From Acidobacteriota bacterium (lineage in GTDB: Bacteria; Acidobacteriota; JAAYUB01), in the NCBI GenBank assembly GCA_029565065.1, contig JAKQOW010000161.1:1-64000 (forward strand): a stretch of 64,000 bases of DNA, written 5' to 3'. The notes under the pieces were generated by a model. That model worked only from the letters and a program-made list of their open reading frames with translations. It was not told the DNA's origin and searched no databases. Of the stretch, positions 49,182-57,346 are shown piece after piece. The stretch's first letter is position 1. Every line of letters starts with the position of its first letter. The translations under genes and the position numbers were made by a program.

Positions 49182-50120
49182 TCACCTCGTCGGTGGAGGG
49201 GGTTGGGGCCGCCGGTGGAAGGCGCCGATGTACGCATCGATCCGGTCGATCGCCCGGCGCCGGCAGAAGGCTTCCATCCCCTCCAGGATTTCCATCGTGA
49301 TCGCGGGCCGGATGTAGTTGGCGGTGCCCACCTGGACGGCCCGCGCGCCCAGGGCCAGGTATTCCAGCGCGTCCGTAGCGGTCATGATCCCGCCGATGCC
49401 GATGACCGGGATGTCCACGCTGCGGCAGATGTCATGGACCAGCCGCTGCGCCAGCGGCTTGATCGCCGGTCCGCTGAGCCCGCCGGTCACATTGGCGATG
49501 CGCGGCCGCAGGGTTTCGGCGTCGATGGCGATGCCCACGAAGGTGTTTACGGCCGAGACCGCATCGGCCCCGGCGTCGCGGCAGGCGCGGGCGAACGCCA
49601 CGATATCGGTCACGTTGGGCGAGAGCTTGACGATCAGCGGAAAATCGCCGATGGCCCGGCGGACCGCTCCGGTCACCCGGCCGGTCTGGGCGGGATCGGT
49701 GGCGAAATGGATGCCGCCCTCCTTGACGTTGGGGCAGGAGACGTTGAGCTCCAGCGCCGCCAGCCCGTTTGCGCCGGCCAGCCGGCGGGCCGCCTCGACG
49801 TACTCCTCGACGCTGCCGCCCAGGACGTTGGCGATAATGGTGGCGCCGGTGGCGCGCAGCGGCGGGAGCTTGTCGCGGAGGAAGGCGTCGATACCCACGT
49901 TCTGCAACCCGATGGCGTTGAGCATCCCCGCCGGGGTTTCGTAGATCCGCGGCGTCGGGTTGCCCGGCCGCGGCTCCAGGCTCAGCCCCTTGACCACGAC
50001 GGCGCCGAGGCGCGCCAGGTCCAGGTACGGGGCGAATTCCAGTCCGTAGCCGAACGTGCCGCTGGCGGTCATCACGGGGTTTTTCAGCCGCAGGGGGCCG
50101 ATGGTCGTGGTCAGGTCCAT
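49182..50120 (-). CDS. pyrD: Dihydroorotate dehydrogenase, class 1B type
   Basis: A 312-residue flavoenzyme of pyrimidine synthesis. LKNPVMTASGTFGYGLE starts the barrel; the class 1B catalytic Cys is in LELNVSCPNVKEGG; IGIGGIMTATDALEYL and GARAVQVGTANY bind FMN phosphate. Class 1B enzymes normally pair with PyrK and use NAD+, but pyrK is not adjacent here. An extended -10 promoter lies 45 bases upstream. Co-transcribed with pyrF. Confidence 0.96.
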   Translation of the reverse strand: MDLTTTIGPLRLKNPVMTASGTFGYGLEFAPYLDLARLGAVVVKGLSLEPRPGNPTPRIYETPAGMLNAIGLQNVGIDAFLRDKLPPLRATGATIIANVLGGSVEEYVEAARRLAGANGLAALELNVSCPNVKEGGIHFATDPAQTGRVTGAVRRAIGDFPLIVKLSPNVTDIVAFARACRDAGADAVSAVNTFVGIAIDAETLRPRIANVTGGLSGPAIKPLAQRLVHDICRSVDIPVIGIGGIMTATDALEYLALGARAVQVGTANYIRPAITMEILEGMEAFCRRRAIDRIDAYIGAFHRRPQPPPPTR

Positions 50121-50164
50121 GCCGGTTTAGCCTCTGGGCCCGCGGGCCGGGGTGCGCGTCCGCG

Positions 50165-50173
50165 CGATTCTAT
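50165..50173 (-). promoter_or_regulatory. Extended -10 promoter of pyrD
   Basis: TGATAGAAT on the minus strand, initiation expected near 50158. Confidence 0.5.
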
Positions 50174-50300
50174 CAGAACCGCCGGATCCAGTCGAGAATT
50201 TCTCCGGTTTTCGGCCGACGGCTTGCATCCCGGGCCGGCTCGGGATCATCTGATTCACGTTGGCCACTCGAAGGTGGCCGCTTCATCAATCGGCAGGTAG

Positions 50301-51506
50301 TTGACTGTGGAAACTGTGATTCGAATCGTCGCCGAATTCTGGTCCGTCCTGTGCCGGATGTCGCCGTACCTGCTCTTCGGCTTTGCCATGGCCGGGTTGC
50401 TGTCGGTGCTCATCCCGGCGGGGCAGGTGGCCCGGCACCTGGGCGGCGGCGGATTCTGGCCGGTGATCAAGGCGGCCCTGTTCGGCATCCCGCTGCCCCT
50501 CTGCTCGTGCAGCGTCATCCCGGTGGCGGCGTCGCTCCGCAAGTCGGGTGCGGGCCGGGGTGCGACCACGGCGTTTCTGCTGGCCACGCCCATGACGGGC
50601 GTCGACAGCATCCTGGCGGTGTACAGCCTGCTGGGCCCGGTGTTCGCCGCGTTCACGCCGTTGGCCGCGCTGGTCAGCGGCTGCCTGGGCGGATTCGGCA
50701 TGAACCTGTTGAGCCGGGACGAGCCGGGGCGGCCTGAGCCCGCGCCGCCGAGACCATCCGCGTGCGGATGCGGCCCGCGGGTCGCGCCGGCGCCTTCGCC
50801 TTCGCCCGATCCGTCTCCCTGCGGCTGCGGCGAAACGCCCGCCGCCGCTGCGGCTCCGCCGGATCAACCGGCCTGCGCGTGCGGCGACGACGCCGCCCGG
50901 TCGCAGGTCCGTCCCGAACCGTCGCCATGCGGCTGCGCGGCGGCTGAAGCTGCCCCAACTTCCCAGCCGGAACCCGGTTGGCGACAGCGGGCGTGGCGGC
51001 ACGGTTTCGTGACGCTGCCGCGGGACATCGCCAGGGACCTGCTCATCGGCCTCGTGGCGGCCGGTGTCATCACCGCCCTGGTGCCGCCCGATTTCTTCAG
51101 TCGGGATTTCGGCGGCGGACTGGCTGCCAAGCTGGTGGTGATGCTGGTGGGCATCCCGTTGTACGTGTGCGCCTCGGCATCGATCCCCGTGGCGGCGGCG
51201 CTGATGGGCAAGGGCCTGTCCGCCGGCGGGGCCCTGGTTTTTCTGATGACGGGCCCGGCCACCAACGCCGCCACCCTGATGACCATCCGGCACTTGCTCG
51301 GCCGGCGTTCGGTCTGGATCTTCCTGGCCGCGGTGGTCACCGCCGCCCTGGTCATGGGGACGGCGCTGGATCTGTTGGTTACAGTCGCCGCCGCCGCACC
51401 GATGCGCGAAGCAGCGGAGATGCACGGCGGCTGGTTCGGCCATGTCAGCGCGGTCCTGCTCCTGGGGGTCCTGGCCACAGCCTGCTGGTCCCGCCGGCGC
51501 GGCTAG
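50301..51506 (+). CDS. SO_0444/YraQ-type permease with Cys-rich loop
   Basis: A 401-residue membrane protein. Two halves of a DUF318-like permease (helices near 12-35, 50-75, 85-135 and 245-400) are split by a cytoplasmic loop at about 140-235. The first half has GIPLPLCSCSVIPVAASLRK, the second GIPLYVCASASIPVAAALMG. The loop carries four short Cys clusters (CGCG, CGCG, CACG, CGCA), suited to soft metal binding. Relatives are annotated as Cu/Zn efflux permeases. The start is TTG 50301 or, better placed after AGGT, GTG 50307. The ferritin-like genes downstream fit metal/oxidative stress. Confidence 0.87.
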   Translation: MTVETVIRIVAEFWSVLCRMSPYLLFGFAMAGLLSVLIPAGQVARHLGGGGFWPVIKAALFGIPLPLCSCSVIPVAASLRKSGAGRGATTAFLLATPMTGVDSILAVYSLLGPVFAAFTPLAALVSGCLGGFGMNLLSRDEPGRPEPAPPRPSACGCGPRVAPAPSPSPDPSPCGCGETPAAAAAPPDQPACACGDDAARSQVRPEPSPCGCAAAEAAPTSQPEPGWRQRAWRHGFVTLPRDIARDLLIGLVAAGVITALVPPDFFSRDFGGGLAAKLVVMLVGIPLYVCASASIPVAAALMGKGLSAGGALVFLMTGPATNAATLMTIRHLLGRRSVWIFLAAVVTAALVMGTALDLLVTVAAAAPMREAAEMHGGWFGHVSAVLLLGVLATACWSRRRG

Positions 51507-51535
51507 GGAATAGGTAGCCGTCCGCCCGCCGGTTC

Positions 51536-51544
51536 TGCTATAAT
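51536..51544 (+). promoter_or_regulatory. Extended -10 promoter of the ferritin-like cluster
   Basis: TGCTATAAT, with transcription expected near 51551, directly before GGAGGAAGG and ATG 51570. Confidence 0.65.
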
Positions 51545-51569
51545 CTCTCAAATCGAATGGAGGAAGGAC

Positions 51570-52070
51570 ATGGACACAAGCCGGGCAATCGACATCCTGA
51601 AGGGCGCCATTCTGGCCGAAATGAAAGGCAAGGCCTTCTACCAGCACAGCGCCAGCCAGTCCGCGGACGAGACATTGAAGAAAGTGTTCGAAACCATGGC
51701 CCTGGAAGAGAACAGCCATATCGATTTTCTGGGCCGCCAGGTGCGCAGCATCAAGGAGAAAGGGCAGTTCGAAGCGGCCCGGCTGGATGCCAAACCCGAA
51801 GATTTTTCCGACGCCGTCGTCAACCGGGTGGTTCAGCGCCGGATCGCCGCGGCCGGCTTCGAGGCGGCGGCCATCACCGCCGCCATGGCTCTGGAGGACG
51901 GTGCGGTGAAGTTTTACAGCGAACAGGCGCAGCAGGCCCAGTCCCCCGCCGAGCGGGAGCTGTACCAGTTCCTGGCCAACTGGGAGAAATCGCACCTCAA
52001 CCTGCTGACCGACCTGGACCGCCAGCTCAAGGAAAGTGTTTGGAACGACCAGCAGTTCTGGCCGTACTAG
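51570..52070 (+). CDS. Ferritin-like (rubrerythrin-family) protein
   Basis: A 166-residue four-helix-bundle protein with di-iron ligand motifs ILAEMKGKAFYQHSA, EENSHIDFLG, ITAAMALEDGAVKFY and WEKSHLNLL. It lacks the rubredoxin-like C-terminal domain of classical rubrerythrin. Relatives reduce hydrogen peroxide or store iron. It is first of a five-gene cluster (two more ferritin-like genes, tpx, rubredoxin), which argues for peroxide defence. Confidence 0.9.
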   Translation: MDTSRAIDILKGAILAEMKGKAFYQHSASQSADETLKKVFETMALEENSHIDFLGRQVRSIKEKGQFEAARLDAKPEDFSDAVVNRVVQRRIAAAGFEAAAITAAMALEDGAVKFYSEQAQQAQSPAERELYQFLANWEKSHLNLLTDLDRQLKESVWNDQQFWPY

Positions 52071-52146
52071 CCGCGCCGGGCGGTCTGGGGCGCCGTTCCG
52101 CCACACCGTCAGCGTGCCGGGATTCGTCTAGTCCACGGAGGGCCTG

Positions 52147-52596
52147 ATGCAATTCAAGTCGGTTGACGACCTGCTCAACTTTGCCATCGGCGAAGAGGAA
52201 GCCGCCGCCGCTTTCTACACGGAACTGTCCGGCCGCATGGACACGCCCTGGATGGCGAGGGTGTTCCAGGATTTCGCCCGCGAAGAGATGGGGCACAAGG
52301 CCAAGCTGGAGGGCATCCGCCAGGGACGCTATCTGGAGCCGTCGAAGGACCGGGTGATGGATCTGAAGATCGCCGAATACCTGGTGGACATCCAGCCCCA
52401 GCCGGGCATGGATTTCACCGCAGCCCTCATCCTGGCCATGAAGAAGGAGAAAGCCGCCTTCCGGCTCTACAGCGACCTGGCGGCGGCCGCGGACAAACCC
52501 GAGCTCAGAGACACCCTGACCGCCCTGGCCCAGGAAGAAGCCCGGCACAAGCTCCGCTTCGAACTGGAATACGACAAGCACGTTCACACGGATTAG
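52147..52596 (+). CDS. Ferritin-like (rubrerythrin-family) protein
   Basis: A 149-residue ferritin-like protein. The iron ligands lie in IGEEEAAAAFYTEL (near residue 15), FAREEMGHKAKL, MKKEKAAFRLYSDL and AQEEARHKLRFELE. It has the same four-helix layout as its neighbours but differs enough to be a separate paralogue. Spacing to the next gene (tpx) is 52 bases. Confidence 0.9.
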   Translation: MQFKSVDDLLNFAIGEEEAAAAFYTELSGRMDTPWMARVFQDFAREEMGHKAKLEGIRQGRYLEPSKDRVMDLKIAEYLVDIQPQPGMDFTAALILAMKKEKAAFRLYSDLAAAADKPELRDTLTALAQEEARHKLRFELEYDKHVHTD

Positions 52597-52648
52597 TGAC
52601 CTTCGGCCGTCCGCTGGCGGCGGCCGATCAACCTAAGGAGTTGTACGC

Positions 52649-53161
52649 ATGACCGAACGCAAAGGCATCGTGACATTCAAAGGCGGCCCCCTGACGCTCG
52701 AAGGCCGGCCGGTGACGGTGGGGCAGCCGGCTGCCCCGTTCACGGCGTTGGGGAACAATTTGGCGCCGGTGGCGCTGGAGCAGTATGCCGGCAAGGTGGT
52801 GGTGATCTCGTCCGTTCCGTCGCTGGACACGCCCGTCTGCGACGCCCAGACCCGCCGCTTCAACCAGGAGGCCACGCGGCTCGGGGCCGACACCGTGGTG
52901 CTCACCATCAGCATGGATCTGCCGTTCGCCCAGGCCCGGTGGTGCGGCGCGGCCGGCGTGGACCGGGTGGTCACCCTGTCCGACCACCGCGAGGCATCGT
53001 TCGGAATGGCCTACGGCCTGCTCGTCAAGGAGCTGCGCCTGCTGGCCCGGGCGGTGCTCGTGATCGACCGCCAGGGCCGGGTGTCCTATTTCCAACTGGT
53101 GCCTGAGATCGCGCAGGAGCCGGACTACGAGTCCGTCCTGGCGCACATCCGCACCCTCTGA
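52649..53161 (+). CDS. tpx: Thiol peroxidase (atypical 2-Cys peroxiredoxin)
   Basis: A 170-residue periplasmic-type or cytoplasmic Tpx that reduces lipid and organic peroxides. The peroxidatic Cys64 is in VPSLDTPVCDAQTRRFN and the resolving Cys99 in PFAQARWCGAAG. It has no signal peptide. It sits between ferritin-like genes, consistent with a peroxide-scavenging unit that uses thioredoxin as the reductant. Confidence 0.95.
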   Translation: MTERKGIVTFKGGPLTLEGRPVTVGQPAAPFTALGNNLAPVALEQYAGKVVVISSVPSLDTPVCDAQTRRFNQEATRLGADTVVLTISMDLPFAQARWCGAAGVDRVVTLSDHREASFGMAYGLLVKELRLLARAVLVIDRQGRVSYFQLVPEIAQEPDYESVLAHIRTL

Positions 53162-53190
53162 GCCGACCGGAATCTGAAGGAGGTACTGAG

Positions 53191-53736
53191 ATGACGCACT
53201 GTTACGACCGTTCCATGGCCATGCTCACCACCGCCCTGGAGATGGAAAGCAAGGGCAAGGAGTTCTACGGCAAGGCCCTCAAAACCAGCCACAACCCGTT
53301 GGGTCAGAAGATTTTCACGATGCTCCAGAAGGACGAGGACATTCACATCCAGCGGATCCAGGCGATCTACACCCAGCTCAAGGGGAAACACGCCTGGAGC
53401 GATGCGTGGAAGTCCATGACCGTCGGCCACGAGGACCTGGGCAAGGTGTTCCGCGAGCTGGCCGCCGCCCATGGCCAGAACATCAAGACGGACACCGGGG
53501 ACCTCGAAGCTCTCACGGTGGGCATCGATTTCGAATTCAAGTCGGTCCGGTTCTACGAAGACCAGCTGAAAGTCGCCGAGGACCGGCTGGAGAAGGAATT
53601 CATCCAGCACATGATCGCCGAGGAGAAGGGGCATCATACCGCCCTGTCCGAGATGAAACACTTCCTCAGCGATCCGGCTGCCTGGTTCCGGGAGCAGGAA
53701 CGTTCCGCCTTCGATGGCGGCACCGGCATGGCCTGA
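53191..53736 (+). CDS. Ferritin-like (rubrerythrin-family) protein
   Basis: A 181-residue four-helix protein. Ligand motifs are LEMESKGKEFYGKAL, KDEDIHIQRIQAIY, IDFEFKSVRFYEDQ and IAEEKGHHTALSEMKH. It is longer than the two upstream paralogues, with a C-terminal extension (FREQERSAFDGGTGMA). It is preceded by AGGAGGT. The following rubredoxin gene could supply electrons to this group, as in rubredoxin-rubrerythrin systems. Confidence 0.9.
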   Translation: MTHCYDRSMAMLTTALEMESKGKEFYGKALKTSHNPLGQKIFTMLQKDEDIHIQRIQAIYTQLKGKHAWSDAWKSMTVGHEDLGKVFRELAAAHGQNIKTDTGDLEALTVGIDFEFKSVRFYEDQLKVAEDRLEKEFIQHMIAEEKGHHTALSEMKHFLSDPAAWFREQERSAFDGGTGMA

Positions 53737-53949
53737 TCTCCATCCGCCGGCGTCGTTTGGCGACCATCATCAGCGGCCCGTCCCCGATCCGCCGGATCGA
53801 GGATGGGCCGCCCGTTTTATGCCGGCGGTGCGGCGGTGCAAGCCGAGTCGACCGGGAACCGGTCTCCGGGATCAGTTTCAGCTTGGCGGGACGGACCGAG
53901 ATGTGCTGAAATAGGATATGGTTGTCATATTCGTCAGGAGGATGCACCC

Positions 53950-54111
53950 ATGAAAAAGTACGTCTGCGCCATCTGCAACTACGTCTATGATCCGGCGGTG
54001 GGGGATCCGGACAACGGCATCGCCGCGGGCACCGCGTTCGAAGACATTCCCGACGACTGGGTCTGCCCCGACTGCGGGGTCGGCAAAGACGAGTTCGTCC
54101 CCGCCGACTGA
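53950..54111 (+). CDS. Rubredoxin
   Basis: A 53-residue single-iron electron carrier. The four Cys ligands are C6 and C9 ([13 protein letters not shown]) and C39 and C42 ([13 protein letters not shown]). Length and motif are those of canonical rubredoxins. Ribosome binding site AGGAGG lies just upstream. It closes the oxidative-stress cluster and would pass electrons to the ferritin-like reductases. Confidence 0.97.
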   Translation: MKKYVCAICNYVYDPAVGDPDNGIAAGTAFEDIPDDWVCPDCGVGKDEFVPAD

Positions 54112-54129
54112 CATCCCCCTGTCCCATCA

Positions 54130-54154
54130 CCCGGTGGCCATCCCGGCCACCGGG
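54130..54154 (+). terminator. Hairpin after rubredoxin, possible terminator
   Basis: CCCGGTGGCC (54130-54139) pairs with GGCCACCGGG (54145-54154) over a 5-base loop. No T-run follows, so it may be Rho-dependent or only a stability element. Confidence 0.5.
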
Positions 54155-54256
54155 ACACTCCCGCCCCAATGCACCCGAATATCTCTCAGACGTATTTCGT
54201 GAATGCGGATTGAGTCTCTCGCCGTCCGCCAAATGTTGGGTGAGCTGGAAAAAACA

Positions 54257-54312
54257 AGCGGTTGGTCATTCTGTACCCCCCTGAAGATTCGGTTACAAAA
54301 TGGCCAACCGCT
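54257..54312. repeat. 19-bp inverted repeat with 18-bp loop
   Basis: The arms 54257-54275 and 54294-54312 match at 17 of 19 positions (AGCGGTTGGTCATTCTGTA versus the complement with two changes). It could be a hairpin RNA or the ends of a tiny inserted element. Confidence 0.85.
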
Positions 54313-54481
54313 CCTGAGTTGGGAAATAACATCATCTGAGACCACGGTAAGGCGCAAATGAGCGGCGGGCAAGCGTCATAGCACGACAAGACGCGACACG
54401 ATTCTAACTAGTTGATTATAAAGATTATAAACGGGCAAGCCGGTGGGTTCGGATGGTGTAATTTTTTCTGAAGACGGTGAG

Positions 54482-55411
54482 TTATTTCGGTTCGAAGGAC
54501 CGTCCGAACCGGTCCAACAGCAGGCCGTGGCGGAGCCCCCAGCCGCAGACCCGCAGCGAATCGTGGCCGGACCAGGCGAGGATCCGGGTGAGGATCAAGG
54601 TGCCGCCGAGGATGATGTCCGCCCGCTCGGGCGGCAGACCCGGGAGCTGGCGCCGCCGGGCCAGCGGCAGCAGGCGCAGCAGCTCCAGCAACTCGGTGAT
54701 CACCGCGGCTTCAAGTGCCAGCCCGTGGATCGCCGCGCCGTCGTGGACGCGCAGCCCCAACCGGATCGCAGCCAGCGTGGTGACGGTGCCGCCGATGCCC
54801 ACCAGCGTCGCCGCGGATAACGGAGCCGGCGGCAGGGCGGCCAATTCGGCGTCTACGGCGTCGGCCGCCCGCTGGAAGGAAGTCTCGGGCGGCGGATCGC
54901 CGGTCAGGAACCGCTCGGTGCAGTGCAGGGCGCCCAGGGGAAGGCTATGTCGGACGTCCGGTCCGCTGGGGCCGCCCAGGATGAGCTCGGTGCTGCCGCC
55001 GCCGATGTCCGCGACGAGGCAGTCGCCGCGGGCCAGCCCGCCGGCCGCTGCGGCGGCAAACGACAGGCGGGCTTCTTCCTCGCCGCTGAGGACGGCCACG
55101 TCCAGGTCCAGCGACTGGCGCACCCGGTCCAGAAACTCGCCGGAGTTGGCTGCGGTCCGCAGCGCCATGGTCCCGGCGGCCGCCACGTCCGCGGCGCCCG
55201 CGCGGCGGACCTCCTGGAGCAGCGCAGCCACTGCCTCCGCCGCCCGGTCCATGGCGGCCGGGTCCAGCCGGCCGGTCTCCTTGACTCCCAGACCCAGGCG
55301 GGCGACGACGACGCGGTCGGAGAGCACCGACCAGGCGCCGGCCGCGTCCCGTTCCATCACCACGGCCTTGATGGAGTTGGTGCCGATGTCCAGAGCGGCG
55401 AAACGGGCCAT
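54482..55411 (-). CDS. Ppx/GppA family phosphatase
   Basis: A 309-residue actin-like-fold phosphatase. The phosphate loops are FAALDIGTNSIKAVVMERD (residues 4-22) and LVADIGGGSTELILGG, with GIGGTVTTLAA further on. It is near the length of single-domain exopolyphosphatases/guanosine pentaphosphatases, without an HD or C-terminal extension. It acts on polyphosphate or (p)ppGpp. Gene orientation is opposite to the secreted protein next to it. Confidence 0.92.
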   Translation of the reverse strand: MARFAALDIGTNSIKAVVMERDAAGAWSVLSDRVVVARLGLGVKETGRLDPAAMDRAAEAVAALLQEVRRAGAADVAAAGTMALRTAANSGEFLDRVRQSLDLDVAVLSGEEEARLSFAAAAAGGLARGDCLVADIGGGSTELILGGPSGPDVRHSLPLGALHCTERFLTGDPPPETSFQRAADAVDAELAALPPAPLSAATLVGIGGTVTTLAAIRLGLRVHDGAAIHGLALEAAVITELLELLRLLPLARRRQLPGLPPERADIILGGTLILTRILAWSGHDSLRVCGWGLRHGLLLDRFGRSFEPK

Positions 55412-55561
55412 ACGGAAAGCTCCAGGGTGTACGGTTCGGGATGCACCCGCTCCATCCTATCAGAATGCGGCGGGCCTGTCATGGACGCCGGCTGAAAATT
55501 CCGTGCAACCGGGACGGCGCCGGGGGGTTTAACCGGATAACAAGATCCCCTGGAGGTAACC

Positions 55562-56053
55562 ATGAAGCGGAATCTGATCCTGATGACCGGAGTGCTGATG
55601 CTGGCCCTGGCCGGCAGCGCGTGGGCCGACGATCCCGATTGGGGGGAGCAGCGGAAAACGCTCCTCATGGCGGAGCTCAAAACCGAGCTGGGCCTGAGTG
55701 ACGCTCAGGTGGCGGCGCTGGACACCCTGGCCGTGGCGCACCGCCAGAGCCTGATCGACAAGTACGCCGAGATCGGGGCGATCCTGAAGGAGATCCGCAT
55801 CCTGCGCGAGAACTGGGAGGAGAACTTCGCTGAGATCGTCGCGCTGCAGTTCGACATCATGGTGCTGGAGTACGAGCGCGGCGAGTTGTGGGAGCAGTTC
55901 GCCGCGGCGGTGGCCGCCGCCCTGACCGACGAGCAGGTCGAGTACAAGCGCCTGGTGCTGAAGGTGCTCGACGAGGCGTACCACCTCAGCCCGCCCCGCC
56001 ACCGTCCCGACGGTGACGACGAGGGGGCGGATCTGTCCGCACGCCGCCGGTAG
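55562..56053 (+). CDS. Small secreted helical protein
   Basis: A 163-residue protein with a signal peptide (MKRNLILMTGVLMLALAGSA, cleavage near WADD). The mature part is alpha-helical with a LTxxQ-like element LSDAQVAALDTLAVAHRQSL and a second LTDEQVEYKRLVLKVL. Helical periplasmic proteins with such repeats resemble the CpxP/Spy chaperone family, but the similarity is limited. Ribosome binding site GGAGG at 55551-55555. No partner gene is evident. Confidence 0.75.
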   Translation: MKRNLILMTGVLMLALAGSAWADDPDWGEQRKTLLMAELKTELGLSDAQVAALDTLAVAHRQSLIDKYAEIGAILKEIRILRENWEENFAEIVALQFDIMVLEYERGELWEQFAAAVAAALTDEQVEYKRLVLKVLDEAYHLSPPRHRPDGDDEGADLSARRR

Positions 56054-56120
56054 CGCAATGCACGGGTGATGCACCCGCCGCCCGGCCGCCGGCCGTACCC
56101 CGCCGGTTGGCCGGGCGGCG

Positions 56121-56873
56121 CTATTTGAGCGCCGGTCCCGCCGTGGTCATGTAGATCGCCGTCTCCTCCCGGCCGTCCACTCCCAGCAGCTTGTTGACCT
56201 CCCCGTCGTACAGCGCGGCGATGGCGCAGCAGCCCAGGCCCAGCGCCCCGGCGGCCAGGGCCACGTTTTCGGCGATGTGGCCGGCGTCGAGGTAGATGTA
56301 CCGGTAGGCCCGCTGGCCGTACTTCCAGCTGCAGCGGGGCACCACCGCCGTCCAGACGAACGTGACGGCGGCCCGGCTCACCATGCCCTGGTCCAGCGCG
56401 GCGTGGGCCAGCAGCCGGCTCGCGTCGCCGGTCCGGATCCGCTCCAGCGCCCAGCGGGGGATGTTCAGGTGGTAGATCCCCTGGGCCAGCCGCTCCACGG
56501 CGTGGGCATAGAGGTAGGTTTCCACCGGGTAGAGCGCCCCGGCCGACGGCGCCGTGCGCAACAGGTAGCCGAAGGATCGCTCCGTCACCCCCTGGGCGGC
56601 CCACAGCAGCGCCTCCAGGCTGGCGAAGGGAATGGCGCCGGCGGCGAATTCGCGCCGGGAGCGCCGGTGCGCCAGCGCCTGCCAGAGGTTGAACTGCAGG
56701 TCTGGCGGGGCGGCGGCCAGCGGGATCACGGCGTCCGCCGCCGGGTACTCCTTGAACGCCGCCGGTTCCTCCGACGGTTGCCGCCCGGCCGGAATGTGGT
56801 CGGGGGTGTACTTGGTCAGTTCCTGGAACAACTCGCCGATCTGTTCATGGGTCTGCTCATCCGCGGGATTCAT
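56121..56873 (-). CDS. SagB-type nitroreductase/dehydrogenase
   Basis: A 250-residue FMN oxidoreductase of the nitroreductase superfamily, closest to SagB-type dehydrogenases and their single-domain relatives. Motifs are HRRSRREFAAGAIPFASLEA, LLWAAQGVT, RTAPSAGALYPVETYLYA, and GHIAENVALAAGALGLGCCA. SagB proteins oxidise azolines in peptide natural products, but no precursor or cyclodehydratase gene lies nearby, so the substrate is unknown. The start at 56873 follows GAGGAGG; a TGCTATAAT promoter is at 56941-56933. Confidence 0.87.
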   Translation of the reverse strand: MNPADEQTHEQIGELFQELTKYTPDHIPAGRQPSEEPAAFKEYPAADAVIPLAAAPPDLQFNLWQALAHRRSRREFAAGAIPFASLEALLWAAQGVTERSFGYLLRTAPSAGALYPVETYLYAHAVERLAQGIYHLNIPRWALERIRTGDASRLLAHAALDQGMVSRAAVTFVWTAVVPRCSWKYGQRAYRYIYLDAGHIAENVALAAGALGLGCCAIAALYDGEVNKLLGVDGREETAIYMTTAGPALK

Positions 56874-56932
56874 AGTCGCCTCCTCACTCAGTGCGCCGGT
56901 CCGATCGCACATCCGGGATCAGTTGTGCCGCC

Positions 56933-56941
56933 ATTATAGCA
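56933..56941 (-). promoter_or_regulatory. Extended -10 promoter of the SagB-type gene
   Basis: TGCTATAAT on the minus strand, initiation near 56926. Confidence 0.6.
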
Positions 56942-57060
56942 CTGCGGATTCCGGTTGATCCGCCCGGGGGGCCGACACAATCCGGTCGGCACATGGATTT
57001 TGGCTCCCACCGCAAGCCGTGCCGCCAGCCAATTTGCCCGAAGATCCGGGAGCGGTCCGC

Positions 57061-57089
57061 TTGACTCGCGGCTCGTTGTTGCCTATATT
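57061..57089 (+). promoter_or_regulatory. Promoter of the TIR cassette
   Basis: TTGACT (57061-57066) and TATATT (57084-57089) with a 17-base spacer. Initiation near 57096 leaves a leader of about 250 bases before ATG 57347. Confidence 0.68.
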
Positions 57090-57346
57090 GGTGCCATCTT
57101 TCCAGGAAGAGACGGCCTTTCAGCCAGGGTGAGTGACCGTTGTGGCTCGGAGCATGAACGCCGAATGTCCGGGCAGCGCAAGTCGACGGCTTGTGACCCG
57201 TATCCCGCTCGCGTTCCGTGCAGGCGGGCATCCCGTCTTGCCGCTGAGATTGCCCGTCATGCGGGGAGCGGGCTGGCGCCGGATCCCCCTCGTGGATCCG
57301 GGCTCCAGCGGGCCGGACCAAAAGAACGCCATGACGCGGAGGGTAT

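Larger units (their letters stand above)
54112..54481. other. Intergenic region with hairpin and inverted repeat
   Basis: This 370-bp gap after the rubredoxin gene is less GC-rich than its flanks. It contains a G-rich hairpin (54130-54154) without a T-run, a 19-bp imperfect inverted repeat (54257-54275 with 54294-54312) and an AT-rich stretch with two GATTATAAA motifs near 54412-54430. No gene is evident. Confidence 0.65.
56874..57346. other. Divergent promoter region and long leader of the TIR cassette
   Basis: This 473-bp gap holds the SagB promoter (56933-56941) and, 120 bases on, a promoter reading right (57061-57089). The remaining 250 bases form a long untranslated leader for the membrane-protein gene. 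Several small open frames run through it but none has a ribosome binding site or protein-like composition. Confidence 0.65.

Noticed and set aside
56121-56873. Ribosomal peptide biosynthesis cluster around the SagB-type enzyme
   Set aside because: No precursor peptide, cyclodehydratase (SagC/D-like) or exporter lies nearby, so only the enzyme fold is reported.
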